Below are positions 9,101 to 18,153 of a DNA stretch of 64,000 bases, piece after piece (the first letter of the stretch is position 1; each line of letters starts with the position of its first letter). The translations under genes and the position numbers were made by a program. The notes under the pieces were generated by a model, which worked only from the letters and a program-made list of their open reading frames with translations, was not told the DNA's origin and ran no database searches. The DNA is from Pseudomonas sp. QTF5 (GTDB lineage Bacteria; Pseudomonadota; Gammaproteobacteria; Pseudomonadales; Pseudomonadaceae), in the NCBI RefSeq assembly GCF_000512695.2, contig NZ_AZRW02000001.1, positions 186,001-250,000 on the forward strand, in the 5' to 3' direction.

Positions 9101-9821
9101 CCGGCAGGTTTTCCACCAGCGGTTGCAGCTCGCCGGTGAGTTGCCCGTTCAGGTAGCCGCTGCTGTCAGCTTTCAGGTTCAGGGTTTTCAGCAGATCGCC
9201 GTCGACCTTCAGGGCCAGTGCCCAGGGTTCGGGGGCCGGCAGGGTCAATTTGCCCTCGGCTTTGAGCGGCCAGTTGCCGGTGGGTTGCAATAGACCAGAA
9301 AGATTCAGGCTCAGTTCGTCACGCTGTAATTTCACCGAGTCGATCTGCAAGCCATTGACCGTCCAATGCGCTGCCAGTTGCAGCCCCTTGAACTCTTCAC
9401 TGCCGTTGAACAGCAGACGGCCGATTTTGACGTCGCCCAATTCGATGGCCAGCGGCAGTTTCAAATCCGGCAGACTGATCGGGCCACTGCTTTGCTCTTC
9501 CACGCCCGGCGGAAACTGCAGGCTGACCTGCTCGGCCTGCAGTTGCTCGATGCACAGCGTCATGCGTGTCAAACACAACGGCGACCAGGCGAAAATCGCT
9601 TTGCTCAGCTCAACCCGACTGCTGTCCTGCTGCCACACCAGATGATCGGCGCTCCACCGCCCACCCAAACGGCCCTGGAAATTCTCCACAGTCAAACCCG
9701 GCACAAACCCGAGCGCCCAACGACTGCCCGTCGGAGTACCCAGCACGGTGACCAGTGTCAGCACGATCAGCATCAGCAGCGCCGGAATCGCCAGCAGCGT
9801 TATTTTCAAACCACGCTTCAC
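6153..9821 (-). CDS. tamB: Translocation and assembly module inner-membrane protein TamB
   Basis: This 1222-residue AsmA-like protein is anchored by one N-terminal helix (about residues 7-29). It spans the periplasm as a long beta-rich groove, and its C-terminal DUF490/TamB domain (about 900-1222) meets TamA at the outer membrane. The family is implicated in autotransporter assembly and phospholipid transfer to the outer membrane. It starts with GTG at 9821, overlapping the TGA of tamA by four bases, which couples the two. Length is typical. Confidence is high from domain layout and the tamA partner. Confidence 0.95.
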   Translation of the reverse strand: MKRGLKITLLAIPALLMLIVLTLVTVLGTPTGSRWALGFVPGLTVENFQGRLGGRWSADHLVWQQDSSRVELSKAIFAWSPLCLTRMTLCIEQLQAEQVSLQFPPGVEEQSSGPISLPDLKLPLAIELGDVKIGRLLFNGSEEFKGLQLAAHWTVNGLQIDSVKLQRDELSLNLSGLLQPTGNWPLKAEGKLTLPAPEPWALALKVDGDLLKTLNLKADSSGYLNGQLTGELQPLVENLPAKVRITADGFKPSADLPDTLQLNQLELTGDGDLKNGYQLLGKATLPAEQGPVALLLRGKVDAKGAQIAGLDLTANDKQSLKLTGQVDWSKGLSAEAKIDWLDFPWHRLYPLIDEPQVALRSFNGEVSYTDGNYIGNFKAALDGPAGAFSLNSPFSGDLTKIHLPQFKLEAGQGKAEGHLNLQFADGIAWDTALDLSAINPAYWLAELPGTLAGPLRSKGEMKNEKLSLTADLDLKGKLRGQPAVLQAKADGGGEQWNLSALQIRLGDNSINGQGSLQQKLAGRIDIKMPRLAQLWPQLRGQLNGRVDVAGTLKAPQGKLGLQGTQLAFEDNRLRSLNLDATLDSIQRAKIDLKGSGIQTGDTSLGTLTASGQGDIKNQKLALDLQGPKLKLALGLDGTLDKGNWRGRLASGDIQAGGQDWKLQNPAKLERLADGKINFGAHCWMSGPASLCGEDQRLMPEPKLRYHLKQFPIDSLAQWLPKDFAWKGKLNADLQLDLPANGPNGQISIDASGGTLRMREKEQWLDFPYQTLKLTSKLTPKRIDTDLNFVGGKLGELMVQAQINPLPKNKPLTGSFRLSGLDLSVARPFVPMVEKLTGHLSGSGTLSGGLLAPLVNGNLELRDGEISGSELPMALEALQLQAVIAGETVQLNGGWKSGKTGQGSLNGNIAWGQALVVDLALKGSQLPVTVEPYAALEVAPDLKISMKDDKLAIVGKVLVPKGEIIVRELPPSTVKVSDDTVIVGQQTEEGKPPMAMAMDIDVVVGQDKLSFAGFGLTANLQGQVHIGDNMDTRGELWLNDGRYRAYGQRLTVRRARLLFAGPIDQPYLDIEAIRQTDDVIAGIRLSGSAEQPTTQIFSEPAMSQEQALSYLVLGRPLSTTGEDNNMLAQAALGLGLMGSSGVTSGLAKNLGIQDFQLDTQGSGETTSVVASGNITEKLSLRYGVGVFEPANTIALRYKLSKKVYLEAASGVASSLDIFYKRDF

Positions 9822-11545
9822 AGCTCAGGCCCCATGGAAAAGTGCAGTCGAATGCCGCCGTCGTCGTCCATCGCGTGGGCCAGGTCGAGGCGAATCGGCC
9901 CCACCGGCGAGACCCAACGTACGCCGATACCGACACCGGTCTTGAGATTCGGCAATTCAAGTGTGTTGAAGGAGTTGCCCTGGTCGATGAAGGTAGCGAC
10001 CCGCCATTTTTCGGCGACGGAGTATTGATACTCGACGCTGCCGGCCACCATGTAGCGGCCACCGATACGGTCGCCATCGGAGTTTTCCGGGGACAGGCTC
10101 TGGTAGTCGTAACCGCGCACGCTCTGATCGCCACCGGCGAAGAAGCGCAAGGACGGTGGCACCGATTTATAGCCGTTGGTGGCGCTGCCGCCGACCTGCA
10201 CCCGACCGAGCAAACGGTGTTTGTCGAAGACCGTGGTCAGGCCTTTGACCAGCGCCGTGCCGTAGATCAGGTTGGTGTCCGAACCCAAACCTTCCTTGGC
10301 GACTTTGGTTTCGAATTGCAGGCGATAACCATTGTGCGGGTCGATGCGGTTGTCGCTTTTCAGATACGAATAGCTGACACCCGGCATCAGCAAAGTACTC
10401 AGGCCAGAGTCGTCGCCGAGTCTGTATTCCTCGCGCTGCCACTTGAGCGATACCACCCGCTGCCAGCCGCTGGGCAATTTGCTGTGCCACTCGGGGCCGA
10501 CGGTGAGCAACTTGCTCAGGCTGTCCTTATCGGCGATCTCTTCACTCTGATAGCCACCGGCAAAGCGCAGTTTGTCGGTCAATGGTGGATCCAGCGGAAC
10601 GTCGTAAAACAGCCCGACGTTCTGCCTTGGCGCCGAAATTTCGGTCTCCCAGCCATAACTGTGCCCCTGAGGGTTAACCCAATGGCGGGTCCAGTTGGCT
10701 TTGGCCCGTGGGCCGACGTCGGTGGAAAACCCCAGGCCGAGCCCCATGGTCCGTGGCTTGCGGGTTTCCAGTTTGACCGCCACCGGGATCACGTCGTCCT
10801 TGGACGCGGTCGGCGCTGCGTCCACGCGCACGCCTTCGAAGTAACCGCTCGATTGCAGCGCCTGATTGAGTTCGGCGATCAGTTCGGAGTCATAGGGTGC
10901 ACCGGCCTTGAACGGCACCATGCGTTGCAGCAGGTCTTCGTCGAACGGCGTGTCACCTTCAAAACTGACCTTGCCCAGCGCATAGCGCGGGCCGCTGTCG
11001 TAGATCAATTCGATGTCGGCGACGCCGGCCCGCGGGTCCACCAACAGTTTCTGACGGGTGAAGCGCCCACTGAAAAAGCCGTAGCGCGAGGCCTGGTTCT
11101 GGATCAACCGCTTGGCATCTTCGTAACGGCCATGGTTAAGCACTGCGCCGGGTTTCAACAGGTCGCTTTTCGGTACACGAAAGGATTTGAACGAGGCCGC
11201 CGGGCCGTCGATGCGTACCGTAACGTTGCGCAAATGGATCGGCTCGCCCGGATCGATGTTCAGCACCAGGCGCGGCGTCTTGCCGCCCTTCACGTCGCTT
11301 TCGATTTGCGGCTGGTAATAGCCCAAGGCCTGGGCGGCCTTGCGCGCCTGTTCTTCGGCGCCACGACTGAAGCGCAGCAAGGCTTCTTCATCGCGATCGC
11401 CGAGGCTACCGATATAGCCTTCTATATTGGCTTTTAGTTCATCGTTGGACGGTTTGATCCGCACATCCAATTCACTTTGCGCCAGTGCCGCGTAGCTGGA
11501 GATCAGCATCAGCACGCCACTGGTAAATCTTCCGGAAAACTTCAT
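9818..11545 (-). CDS. tamA: Outer-membrane Omp85-family protein TamA
   Basis: TamA is a 16-stranded outer-membrane barrel with three POTRA domains that works with TamB. The ATG at 11545 gives a 575-residue precursor with a signal peptide MKFSGRFTSGVLMLISSYAA followed by LAQ. An upstream in-frame start exists at 11665 but would place 40 unrelated residues before the signal sequence. POTRA repeats span about 24-265, then the surface-antigen barrel contains FFAGGDQSVRGYDYQSLSP. It ends in an aromatic-rich strand typical of outer-membrane proteins. Confidence 0.95.
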   Translation of the reverse strand: MKFSGRFTSGVLMLISSYAALAQSELDVRIKPSNDELKANIEGYIGSLGDRDEEALLRFSRGAEEQARKAAQALGYYQPQIESDVKGGKTPRLVLNIDPGEPIHLRNVTVRIDGPAASFKSFRVPKSDLLKPGAVLNHGRYEDAKRLIQNQASRYGFFSGRFTRQKLLVDPRAGVADIELIYDSGPRYALGKVSFEGDTPFDEDLLQRMVPFKAGAPYDSELIAELNQALQSSGYFEGVRVDAAPTASKDDVIPVAVKLETRKPRTMGLGLGFSTDVGPRAKANWTRHWVNPQGHSYGWETEISAPRQNVGLFYDVPLDPPLTDKLRFAGGYQSEEIADKDSLSKLLTVGPEWHSKLPSGWQRVVSLKWQREEYRLGDDSGLSTLLMPGVSYSYLKSDNRIDPHNGYRLQFETKVAKEGLGSDTNLIYGTALVKGLTTVFDKHRLLGRVQVGGSATNGYKSVPPSLRFFAGGDQSVRGYDYQSLSPENSDGDRIGGRYMVAGSVEYQYSVAEKWRVATFIDQGNSFNTLELPNLKTGVGIGVRWVSPVGPIRLDLAHAMDDDGGIRLHFSMGPEL

Positions 11546-11609
11546 AGCGCGGATGCTATCACGAGCGTGGGAGCCTGATAGAGCCTGACCTGCCGCGAAA
11601 GTTCTCCCT

Positions 11610-12260
11610 TCACGCCGTTGCTGTTTGTAACACCTGCGGGTTGGCGTGGAAAAACACGTGCTCACGAATCGGTCCTACGGCCACTTCGCCGATTTCCTCG
11701 TAGCCCTGACGCTTATAGAACTCCAGATAACGAGGATTCCCGGTGTCGAGGATCACGCCCTGTGAGTGCTCATCGACCGCGCACCAGTTGTGCACCGCTT
11801 GCAGCAATTGTTCGCCAAAGTGTTTGCCTTGAAATTGTGGGTGAATACCCAGCAACGGCAGGACATGCACCGAATCGGACGGCACGCACGCCATCACGGC
11901 GGCGTGGTAATCGAGGTAGCGTCGGGTACAGCGAAACCCGGTGCTGAGCACCATCCGCAGGCGCCAGGCCCAGCTTTCGGTGATGCCCAGGCGGCGTTGC
12001 GGCGGTGCGATCAGGGCGATGCCGATCAAACGGTCATTCACCAGCAGGCCGATGGCTGGCAAATCCTGAAGAAAGTGTTGCTTTACCAGTTCGCGCACCG
12101 TCGCCCTTACTCGTTGTTCATAACCGGGGCGTTCGGCTTCGAACAGGTAGCCGAACGTCGGCTCGTGCCGGTACGCCTGGTACAGCAGGGAGCGTGCTTC
12201 GCGGGAATAGCCACTGTCGAGCATGTGGATATCGGCGATGGTGGTGGAGGTTTCGGGCAT
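11610..12260 (-). CDS. GNAT-family N-acetyltransferase
   Basis: A 216-residue protein with a GNAT fold. The acetyl-CoA-binding segment is LPLLGIHPQFQGKHFGEQLLQAV at about 147-169, and the C-terminal beta strands contain NPRYLEFYKRQGYEEIGEV. The ATG at 12260 is chosen because longer in-frame starts run into REP sequence. It lies just upstream of tamA in the same direction but with its own leader, so it may be transcribed alone. The acetyl acceptor cannot be predicted. Confidence 0.85.
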   Translation of the reverse strand: MPETSTTIADIHMLDSGYSREARSLLYQAYRHEPTFGYLFEAERPGYEQRVRATVRELVKQHFLQDLPAIGLLVNDRLIGIALIAPPQRRLGITESWAWRLRMVLSTGFRCTRRYLDYHAAVMACVPSDSVHVLPLLGIHPQFQGKHFGEQLLQAVHNWCAVDEHSQGVILDTGNPRYLEFYKRQGYEEIGEVAVGPIREHVFFHANPQVLQTATA

Positions 12261-12376
12261 GACGGTAGATCTCCCCTGGGCGCGGCTCAAAAATGGCGGC
12301 GCTCTTATTGTTCCGAGCGTGTTGGCGCTGGCACAGTTCCTGACTGATCCGAAATCGGCGCTGATGCTTAAGCCGC

Positions 12377-12463
12377 TTTCGCGAGCAAGCCCGCTCCCAC
12401 AAGGTATAGACCACGATGCTTGCGGCGACATCAATCTATGTGGGAGCGGGCTTGCTCGCGAAG
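12377..12463. repeat. REP/REPIN inverted repeat 3
   Basis: Facing REP halves in the 315-bp gap between the acetyltransferase and xthA, which are divergent. Apart from this element the gap should hold both promoters; no clear -35/-10 pair was identified. Confidence 0.88.
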
Positions 12464-12575
12464 GCGTCTTCACTGCCAACAAATGTCTGACAGAACACAA
12501 CGAATCCCCTCACCCCAAGGCTGGCCCCATTCCTACATGTCAGCTAGCATCGCACTTTTGCCAGGACTGCCGACC

Positions 12576-13388
12576 ATGAAGATCGTCTCCTTCAACATCA
12601 ACGGGCTGCGCGCTCGCCCGCATCAGCTGGCGGCGCTGATTGAGAAACATCAGCCGGACGTGATCGGCCTGCAGGAAACCAAGGTCCACGACGACCAGTT
12701 CCCCCTCGCCGAGGTTCAGGCGCTGGGTTATCACGTGCATTTCCATGGGCAAAAAGGCCACTACGGCGTGGCCCTGCTCTCGCGCAAGGAACCGATCGCG
12801 TTGTACAAGGGTTTCACCACTGACGAAGAAGACGCTCAGCGGCGCTTCATATGGGGCACTTTCGCCGACGCCAATGGCGTGCCGGTGACCATCATGAACG
12901 GCTATTTCCCACAAGGCGAAAGCCGCGATCACCCCACAAAGTTCCCTGCCAAGGAACGCTTCTACAGCGATCTGCAGCAGTTGCTGGAAAACCAGTTCAG
13001 CAACGCCCAGCCGATTGTGGTGATGGGCGATGTGAACATTTCCCCGGAAGATTGCGACATCGGCATCGGCCCGGACAACATGAAACGCTGGCTGAAAACC
13101 GGCAAATGCAGCTTCCTGCCCGAAGAACGCGAATGGATGGCCCGCCTGAAGAATTGGGGTCTGGTGGACAGTTTCCGTCACCTGAACCCGGACGTTGCCG
13201 ACCGTTTCAGCTGGTTCGACTACCGCAGCCGTGGGTTTGAAGATAACCCCAAGCGCGGGTTGCGGATTGACCTGATCATGGCGTCCCATGGGTTGTTGCC
13301 GCGAGTGAAGGATGCCGGCGTGGATTACGATCTGCGCGGGATGGAAAAACCTTCCGATCACGCGCCGATCTGGCTTGAGTTGAGCTGA
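12576..13388 (+). CDS. xthA: Exodeoxyribonuclease III
   Basis: This 270-residue AP endonuclease and 3'-5' exonuclease of base excision repair belongs to the EEP superfamily. Key residues are visible: Asn7 in FNINGL, metal-binding Glu34 in LQETKVHD, the GDVNISP motif, and the C-terminal SDHAPIW with the catalytic Asp-His. The start [10 protein letters not shown] matches the family; an in-frame extension to 12420 comes from REP sequence and is rejected. A single-gene unit between REP elements 3 and 4. Confidence 0.96.
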   Translation: MKIVSFNINGLRARPHQLAALIEKHQPDVIGLQETKVHDDQFPLAEVQALGYHVHFHGQKGHYGVALLSRKEPIALYKGFTTDEEDAQRRFIWGTFADANGVPVTIMNGYFPQGESRDHPTKFPAKERFYSDLQQLLENQFSNAQPIVVMGDVNISPEDCDIGIGPDNMKRWLKTGKCSFLPEEREWMARLKNWGLVDSFRHLNPDVADRFSWFDYRSRGFEDNPKRGLRIDLIMASHGLLPRVKDAGVDYDLRGMEKPSDHAPIWLELS

Positions 13389-13413
13389 TCCTACAACATC
13401 TACACAAAGCTGA

Positions 13414-13505
13414 TGTGGGAGCGGGCTTGCTCGCGAAGGCGCTGGGTCAGTCGACATCAATGTTGAATGATTGACCGCCTTCGCGAGCAAGCCCGCTCCC
13501 ACATT
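13414..13505. repeat. REP/REPIN inverted repeat 4
   Basis: Facing REP halves around the loop 13440-13480, between xthA and the PstS-OmpA gene in the same direction. Probably acts as an intergenic hairpin. Confidence 0.9.
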
Positions 13506-13578
13506 TGGTAACTGTCATCGTTCAGAAACCTTACTGACTTATTCTCCCGGCACTTTCCCAGGCTTATAAGGTGCCGGC

Positions 13579-14919
13579 ATGACGCTGCGCGTGTTGTTTC
13601 TGTCGATGCTCGCCGCCCTGCTGCCATTAACGGTGTCGGCCGGCGACTTGCCGATACCTGAACATGGCCCGGTCCTGCGCATCCAGGGCTCCAACACCAT
13701 TGGGGCGGCATTGGGCCCGGCGCTGGTCGAGGGATTGATGCGTGAACAGGGCCTGCTCAAGGTTCACCGCGATACCCCGGACAAAGCCAACGAACAACGC
13801 ATCGTTGGCGAAACCGTTCATGGGCGTCGAGTCGAGGTGGAGGTCGCGGCCCACGGTTCCAGCACCGGATTCAAAGCCCTGAAAAACGCCGCTGCCGATC
13901 TCGCGGCCTCGTCGCGCCCGATCAAGGACAGCGAACGGCTGGATCTCGAACCGCTGGGCGACCTGAAAAGCCCGATTGCCGAGCAAGTCATCGCAATCGA
14001 TGGGCTGGCAATCATCCTTCATCCGCATAATCCGCTGAAGCGACTCAACACCGTACAACTGGCGCGGATCTTCAGCGGCGAAGCGAAAACCTGGGAAGAA
14101 CTCGGTGGCATCGGTGGGGCGATTCATCTCTACGCCCGGGATGATCAATCGGGCACCTATGACACGTTCAAGGAACTGGTCCTCAGCCCGCGTGGGAAAA
14201 CCCTGAGCGAAAACGCGAAACGCTTCGAATCCAGCGAGCAATTGTCCGACGCGGTCAGTCTGGACCCGCAAGGCATCGGCTTCATCGGTTTGCCTTACGT
14301 GCGCCAGGCCAAAGCCGTGGCCATTGTCGATGGCGACTCCCAGGCCATGCTGCCGCTCACTAGCCTGATCGCGACGGAAGATTACCCTCTGTCCCGTCGG
14401 CTGTTCTTTTATCTACCGCCAAATGGGAAAAATCCCTGGGCCAAGGCCTTGGTGAAGTTTGCCCAAAGCAGCAAAGGCCAGGCGATCGTCGCGGCCAATG
14501 GTTTTATCGCACAAACCGTTCAGGCCATGGCCGTCACGCCGAATGCGCTGATGCCCGAGGGTTATCAGGCACTCAGCCGTCATGCCCAGCGGCTGACGGT
14601 GAATTTCCGTTTCGAAGAAGGCAGCGCAACGCTGGACAACAAGGCCCGACAGGACCTGTCACGGGTGCTCGACTATATAAAGCAGCACGACAAAACCAAT
14701 CGGCAGGTGACGCTGGTAGGGTTTGGCGACGCCAAGAGCGACCCCGCTCGGGCTGACCTGCTGTCGAAACTGCGGGCGATGGCGGTACGGCGAGAGCTGG
14801 TGAAAAGCGGCGTGGTGTTTCGCGAGATTCGCGGTTTCGGCGCCGAGATGCCGGTGGCGACCAACAGCGGGGATGAGGGGCGGATCAAGAATCGGCGGGT
14901 TGAGGTTTGGGTGTATTGA
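13579..14919 (+). CDS. PstS-like phosphate-binding protein fused to an OmpA domain
   Basis: A 446-residue exported protein. Residues 1-21 form a signal peptide ending VSA. About 30-335 is a PstS-like periplasmic binding domain (RIQGSNTIGAALGPALVEGL, HGSSTGFKAL, ARDDQSGTYDTFKELVL). From about 340, an OmpA peptidoglycan-binding domain follows (FRFEEGSATLDNKARQDLSR, GFGDAKSDPARADLLSKLR, IKNRRVEVWVY). The fusion would hold a ligand-binding module on the cell wall. No ABC transporter genes are nearby, so it is more likely a sensor or scavenger than a transporter part. The ligand is inferred to be phosphate-like only by homology. Confidence 0.85.
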   Translation: MTLRVLFLSMLAALLPLTVSAGDLPIPEHGPVLRIQGSNTIGAALGPALVEGLMREQGLLKVHRDTPDKANEQRIVGETVHGRRVEVEVAAHGSSTGFKALKNAAADLAASSRPIKDSERLDLEPLGDLKSPIAEQVIAIDGLAIILHPHNPLKRLNTVQLARIFSGEAKTWEELGGIGGAIHLYARDDQSGTYDTFKELVLSPRGKTLSENAKRFESSEQLSDAVSLDPQGIGFIGLPYVRQAKAVAIVDGDSQAMLPLTSLIATEDYPLSRRLFFYLPPNGKNPWAKALVKFAQSSKGQAIVAANGFIAQTVQAMAVTPNALMPEGYQALSRHAQRLTVNFRFEEGSATLDNKARQDLSRVLDYIKQHDKTNRQVTLVGFGDAKSDPARADLLSKLRAMAVRRELVKSGVVFREIRGFGAEMPVATNSGDEGRIKNRRVEVWVY

Positions 14920-14951
14920 ACCAGACACCCTCGCGGTGAAAGGTCTGACGC

Positions 14952-15035
14952 ATTCGCGAGCAAGCCCGCTCCCACAGGTGACCGAGTTCTCTCAAGGGAA
15001 TGCGGTCAAATGTGGGAGCGGGCTTGCTCGCGAAT
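14952..15035. repeat. REP/REPIN inverted repeat 5
   Basis: Facing REP halves between the ends of the convergent PstS-OmpA and acyl-CoA dehydrogenase genes. Confidence 0.9.
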
Positions 15036-15051
15036 GGCAGGCGCCTCGGTG

Positions 15052-16281
15052 CTACTGACCGCTACGCATCATCTCTTTAGGCACGTACTTGCCGATCTCG
15101 AACTTGCCGATCGCCGCGCGGTGCACTTCGTCCGGGCCGTCGGCCAGGCGCAGGGTGCGTTGCATGGCGTACATGTAGGCCAGCGGGAAGTCGTTGGAAA
15201 CCCCTGCCCCGCCATGGATCTGGATCGCTCGATCGATCACCCGCAATGCCACGTTCGGTGCGACGACTTTGATCTGCGCGATCTCGCTTTTCGCCACCTT
15301 GTTGCCGACGGTGTCCATCATGTACGCCGCTTTCAACGTCAGCAGGCGCGCCATGTCGATCTCCATCCGCGAGTCGGCGATTTTGTCGATGTTGCCGCCC
15401 AGACGCGCCAGGGGTTTGCCGAACGCAGTGCGGTTGACCGCACGTTTGCACATCAGCTCCAACGCACGCTCGGCCATGCCGATCGAACGCATGCAGTGGT
15501 GAATCCGGCCTGGGCCGAGGCGACCCTGAGCAATTTCGAAGCCGCGTCCTTCACCCAACAGGACGTTTTCGTACGGCACCCGGACGTTTTCGAACAGCAC
15601 TTCGGCGTGGCCATGAGGCGCGTCGTCATAACCGAACACCGGCAGCGGACGCACAATCTTCACGCCCGGGGTATCCACCGGCACCAGTATCATCGAGTGC
15701 TGCGCATGGCGCGGTGCATCTGGATTGCTCAGCCCCATGAAGATCAAAATTTTGCAGCGCGGATCGCAGGCTCCTGAGGTCCACCATTTCTTGCCGTTGA
15801 TCACCCATTCGTCGCCATCACGCACGGCGCGGGCGGCCATGTTGGTGGCGTCGGACGAGGCCACGTCCGGTTCGGTCATGGCGAACGCCGAGCGGATCTC
15901 GCCGCGCAACAACGGTTCGAGCCAGCGTTGCTTCTGTTCTTCGTTGGCGTAACGCACCAGCACTTCCATGTTGCCGGTGTCCGGCGCGGAGCAGTTGAAC
16001 GGTTCAGGACCCAATAGCGAGCGGCCCATGATTTCCGCCAGCGGCGCATATTCGAGGTTGGTCAGGCCGGCGCCGAGTTCGGACTCAGGCAGAAACAAAT
16101 TCCACAGGCCTTCAGCCTTGGCCTTGAGTTTGAGTTCTTCCATGATCGCTGTTGGCTGCCAGCGATCGCCCTCGGCGACCTGGCGTTCGAACACCGCTTC
16201 AGCGGGATAAACGTAGGTGTCCATGAACGCGGTCACGCGCTCACGCAGTTCTTGCACTTTGGGCGAATAAGCGAAATCCAT
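15052..16281 (-). CDS. Acyl-CoA dehydrogenase (ACAD10/11-like)
   Basis: This 409-residue flavoprotein would introduce the first double bond of an acyl-CoA. It shows the FAD/substrate motif [16 protein letters not shown] (about 133-148), [11 protein letters not shown], and the C-terminal [22 protein letters not shown]. In the catalytic-base region it has [11 protein letters not shown], with Asp where medium-chain enzymes have Glu, as recalled for the ACAD10/11 branch. It is divergent from a LysR gene, which probably regulates it. The exact chain-length preference is unknown. Confidence 0.9.
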   Translation of the reverse strand: MDFAYSPKVQELRERVTAFMDTYVYPAEAVFERQVAEGDRWQPTAIMEELKLKAKAEGLWNLFLPESELGAGLTNLEYAPLAEIMGRSLLGPEPFNCSAPDTGNMEVLVRYANEEQKQRWLEPLLRGEIRSAFAMTEPDVASSDATNMAARAVRDGDEWVINGKKWWTSGACDPRCKILIFMGLSNPDAPRHAQHSMILVPVDTPGVKIVRPLPVFGYDDAPHGHAEVLFENVRVPYENVLLGEGRGFEIAQGRLGPGRIHHCMRSIGMAERALELMCKRAVNRTAFGKPLARLGGNIDKIADSRMEIDMARLLTLKAAYMMDTVGNKVAKSEIAQIKVVAPNVALRVIDRAIQIHGGAGVSNDFPLAYMYAMQRTLRLADGPDEVHRAAIGKFEIGKYVPKEMMRSGQ

Positions 16282-16450
16282 GGGCAGCTACCTTCTTACT
16301 TAAGGGAGGTTGTTCAGGGCATGCAATCGATGCTAGAACAGCGTTGATAATTTACCTAGCCTATTCTCGGCGTGTATTAACATTCATCACCGATATATGA
16401 TCGACTGATAGAGCCACCTTCCTAAAACAAGAAGCAGAGAGCGCAGCGCA

Positions 16451-17380
16451 ATGAATCTGAGCAAGGTCGACCTCAACCTTTTCATCGTCTTCGACGCGAT
16501 CTACACCGAAGCCAACCTGACTCGCGCCGGGCAAATTGTCGGCATTACTCAACCGGCAGTCTCGAACGCTCTGGCCCGCCTGCGCGAGACCTTCAACGAT
16601 CCGCTTTTCGTGCGTACCGCCCAAGGCATGGTGCCCACGCCAATGGCGCAGAACATCATTGGCCCCGTGCGCAATGCCCTCTCCTTGCTGCGCGTGTCGG
16701 TGCAGGAAAGTCGCATCTTCAACCCGTTGCAGGCGGTCAAGACCTACCGCATCAGCATGACCGACCTCACTGAAGCGGTGATCCTGCCGCCGTTGTTCCA
16801 GCGCCTGCGACGCCTGGCGCCGACGGTGATCATCGAAAGTTTCCTGTCCAAACGTCGCGAGACCACCAAGGAATTGGCCGCCGGTCGTCTCGATTTCGCG
16901 GTGGATGCGCCACTCAACACTGACCCGCAGGTGCGTCACGTCAAGCTAATGGAGGACCGTTACGTGTGCGCCATGCGCAAGGGCCATCCACTGGCAGGCA
17001 AAGACAAATTCACCCTCGACGATTACCTGTCACTGACCCATATCCATATCTCCAGTCGCCGCAGCGGTTTGGGCTATGTCGATTTGGCCCTGGGCAAAAT
17101 GGGCATCCAGCGCAAGATCGCCCTGCGCTCCCAGCATTACCTGATGGCGTCCCAGGTGTTGCAGCAGACCGACATGGTCATGACCGTGCCGGAACGCTTC
17201 GCCCGTCGCCATGACTTGTACTCGGTGAACCTGCCGGTCAAAGAGGTTCCGCCGGTGGAAACCCACCTCTACTGGCACGAAAGCACCGACCAGGACCCGG
17301 CCAACCGCTGGATGCGCGAACAGATGATCGAGCTGTGCCAGCAAGTTACGGCGCATGAGAAGAAGCTGGATAAGGTGTAG
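16451..17380 (+). CDS. LysR-family transcriptional regulator
   Basis: A 309-residue LTTR with the N-terminal winged helix at about 5-64 (FDAIYTEANLTRAGQIVGITQPAVSNALARLRETF) and a periplasmic-binding-like effector domain from about 90. It is divergent from the acyl-CoA dehydrogenase over a 169-bp intergenic region, the normal position for an LTTR and its target. The effector is probably an acyl-CoA or fatty-acid-derived ligand, but this is inference from the neighbour only. Confidence 0.92.
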   Translation: MNLSKVDLNLFIVFDAIYTEANLTRAGQIVGITQPAVSNALARLRETFNDPLFVRTAQGMVPTPMAQNIIGPVRNALSLLRVSVQESRIFNPLQAVKTYRISMTDLTEAVILPPLFQRLRRLAPTVIIESFLSKRRETTKELAAGRLDFAVDAPLNTDPQVRHVKLMEDRYVCAMRKGHPLAGKDKFTLDDYLSLTHIHISSRRSGLGYVDLALGKMGIQRKIALRSQHYLMASQVLQQTDMVMTVPERFARRHDLYSVNLPVKEVPPVETHLYWHESTDQDPANRWMREQMIELCQQVTAHEKKLDKV

Positions 17381-17400
17381 GGCTTTGGACCGCGTTATCG

Positions 17401-17488
17401 TTCTTCGCGGGCAAGCCCGCTCCCACATTTGATCGCATTCCCCTGAGAGAACGCGGTCACCTGTGGGAGCGGGCTTGCTCGCGAAGAA
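17401..17488. repeat. REP/REPIN inverted repeat 6
   Basis: Facing REP halves between the LysR gene and liuR. The left half is of the TTCGCGGGCAAGCCCGC subtype and the right half of the GGCTTGCTCGCGAA subtype. Confidence 0.88.
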
Positions 17489-17518
17489 GCCGGTGATACC
17501 AACGAAGATCCATGCCCC

Positions 17519-17534
17519 TTGACGTAAACGTCAA
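17519..17534. promoter_or_regulatory. LiuR operator at its own promoter
   Basis: TTGACGTAAACGTCAA is a 16-bp near-perfect palindrome 42 bp upstream of the liuR start. It shares the TTGACGTWAACGT core with the two sites before liuA. MerR-type regulators bind such dyads in the promoter spacer. The left arm TTGACG could itself be the -35 element. Confidence 0.8.
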
Positions 17535-17576
17535 CCTGCCATTAGCTTAGCGCCATGACCTTTTTCGAGCGCTTCC

Positions 17577-17978
17577 ATGAGCAGCCAGACCTATAGCATT
17601 TCCGACCTCGCCCGCGAGCTCGACATCACCACCCGGGCCATTCGCTTTTATGAAGAACAAGGCCTGCTCAGCCCCGAGCGCCGCGGCCAGGAACGGATTT
17701 ATTCGCCCCGTGACAAGGTCAGCCTGAAGCTGATCCTGCGGGGCAAGCGCATTGGTTTTTCCCTGGCCGAATGCCGCGAGCTGATCGAGCTCTATGACCC
17801 TTCCAGCGGTAACACCAAGCAACTGCACAGCATGCTGGCGAAAATCGCCGAGCGTCGGGAACAACTCGAACAGCAACTGCTAGACATCGAACAGATGAAA
17901 CTGGAACTCGACACGGCTGAAGAGCGCTGCACCCAGGCGCTGGAACAGACGATCAAGAGCCAGCAGGCCATCCAATAA
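17577..17978 (+). CDS. liuR: MerR-family regulator of leucine/isovalerate catabolism
   Basis: This 133-residue MerR-type protein has the HTH and wing at about 4-72 (YSISDLARELDITTRAIRFYEEQGLLSPERRGQERIY), then a dimerisation coiled coil at 80-125 (REQLEQQLLDIEQMKLELDTAEE). No metal-binding Cys cluster is seen, consistent with an acyl-CoA-responsive LiuR rather than a metal sensor. It stands upstream of HMG-CoA lyase. Operators like that in its own promoter are found before liuA, which supports regulation of the whole pathway. Confidence 0.9.
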   Translation: MSSQTYSISDLARELDITTRAIRFYEEQGLLSPERRGQERIYSPRDKVSLKLILRGKRIGFSLAECRELIELYDPSSGNTKQLHSMLAKIAERREQLEQQLLDIEQMKLELDTAEERCTQALEQTIKSQQAIQ

Positions 17979-17994
17979 TCGTACGACGATTCAG

Positions 17995-18114
17995 TGTGGG
18001 AGCGGCGGTGCGGCGATCCGACTTGCTCGCGAAAGCGGTCTGTTATTCAACACTGATGTTGGCTGACCCGACGCCTTCGCGAGCAAGTCGGATCGCCGCA
18101 CCGCCGCTCCCACA
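17995..18114. repeat. Variant REP/REPIN with extended arms
   Basis: Inverted repeat with arms of about 38 bp. The usual GGGAGCGGG core is replaced by GGGAGCGGCGGTGCGGCGATCC before the CTTGCTCGCGA tail, and the mirror half carries the same change. It lies between liuR and liuE. Confidence 0.88.
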
Positions 18115-18153
18115 GTAGATCGTCGCTCGCCCACTACTACAGGTGAATCCTCC

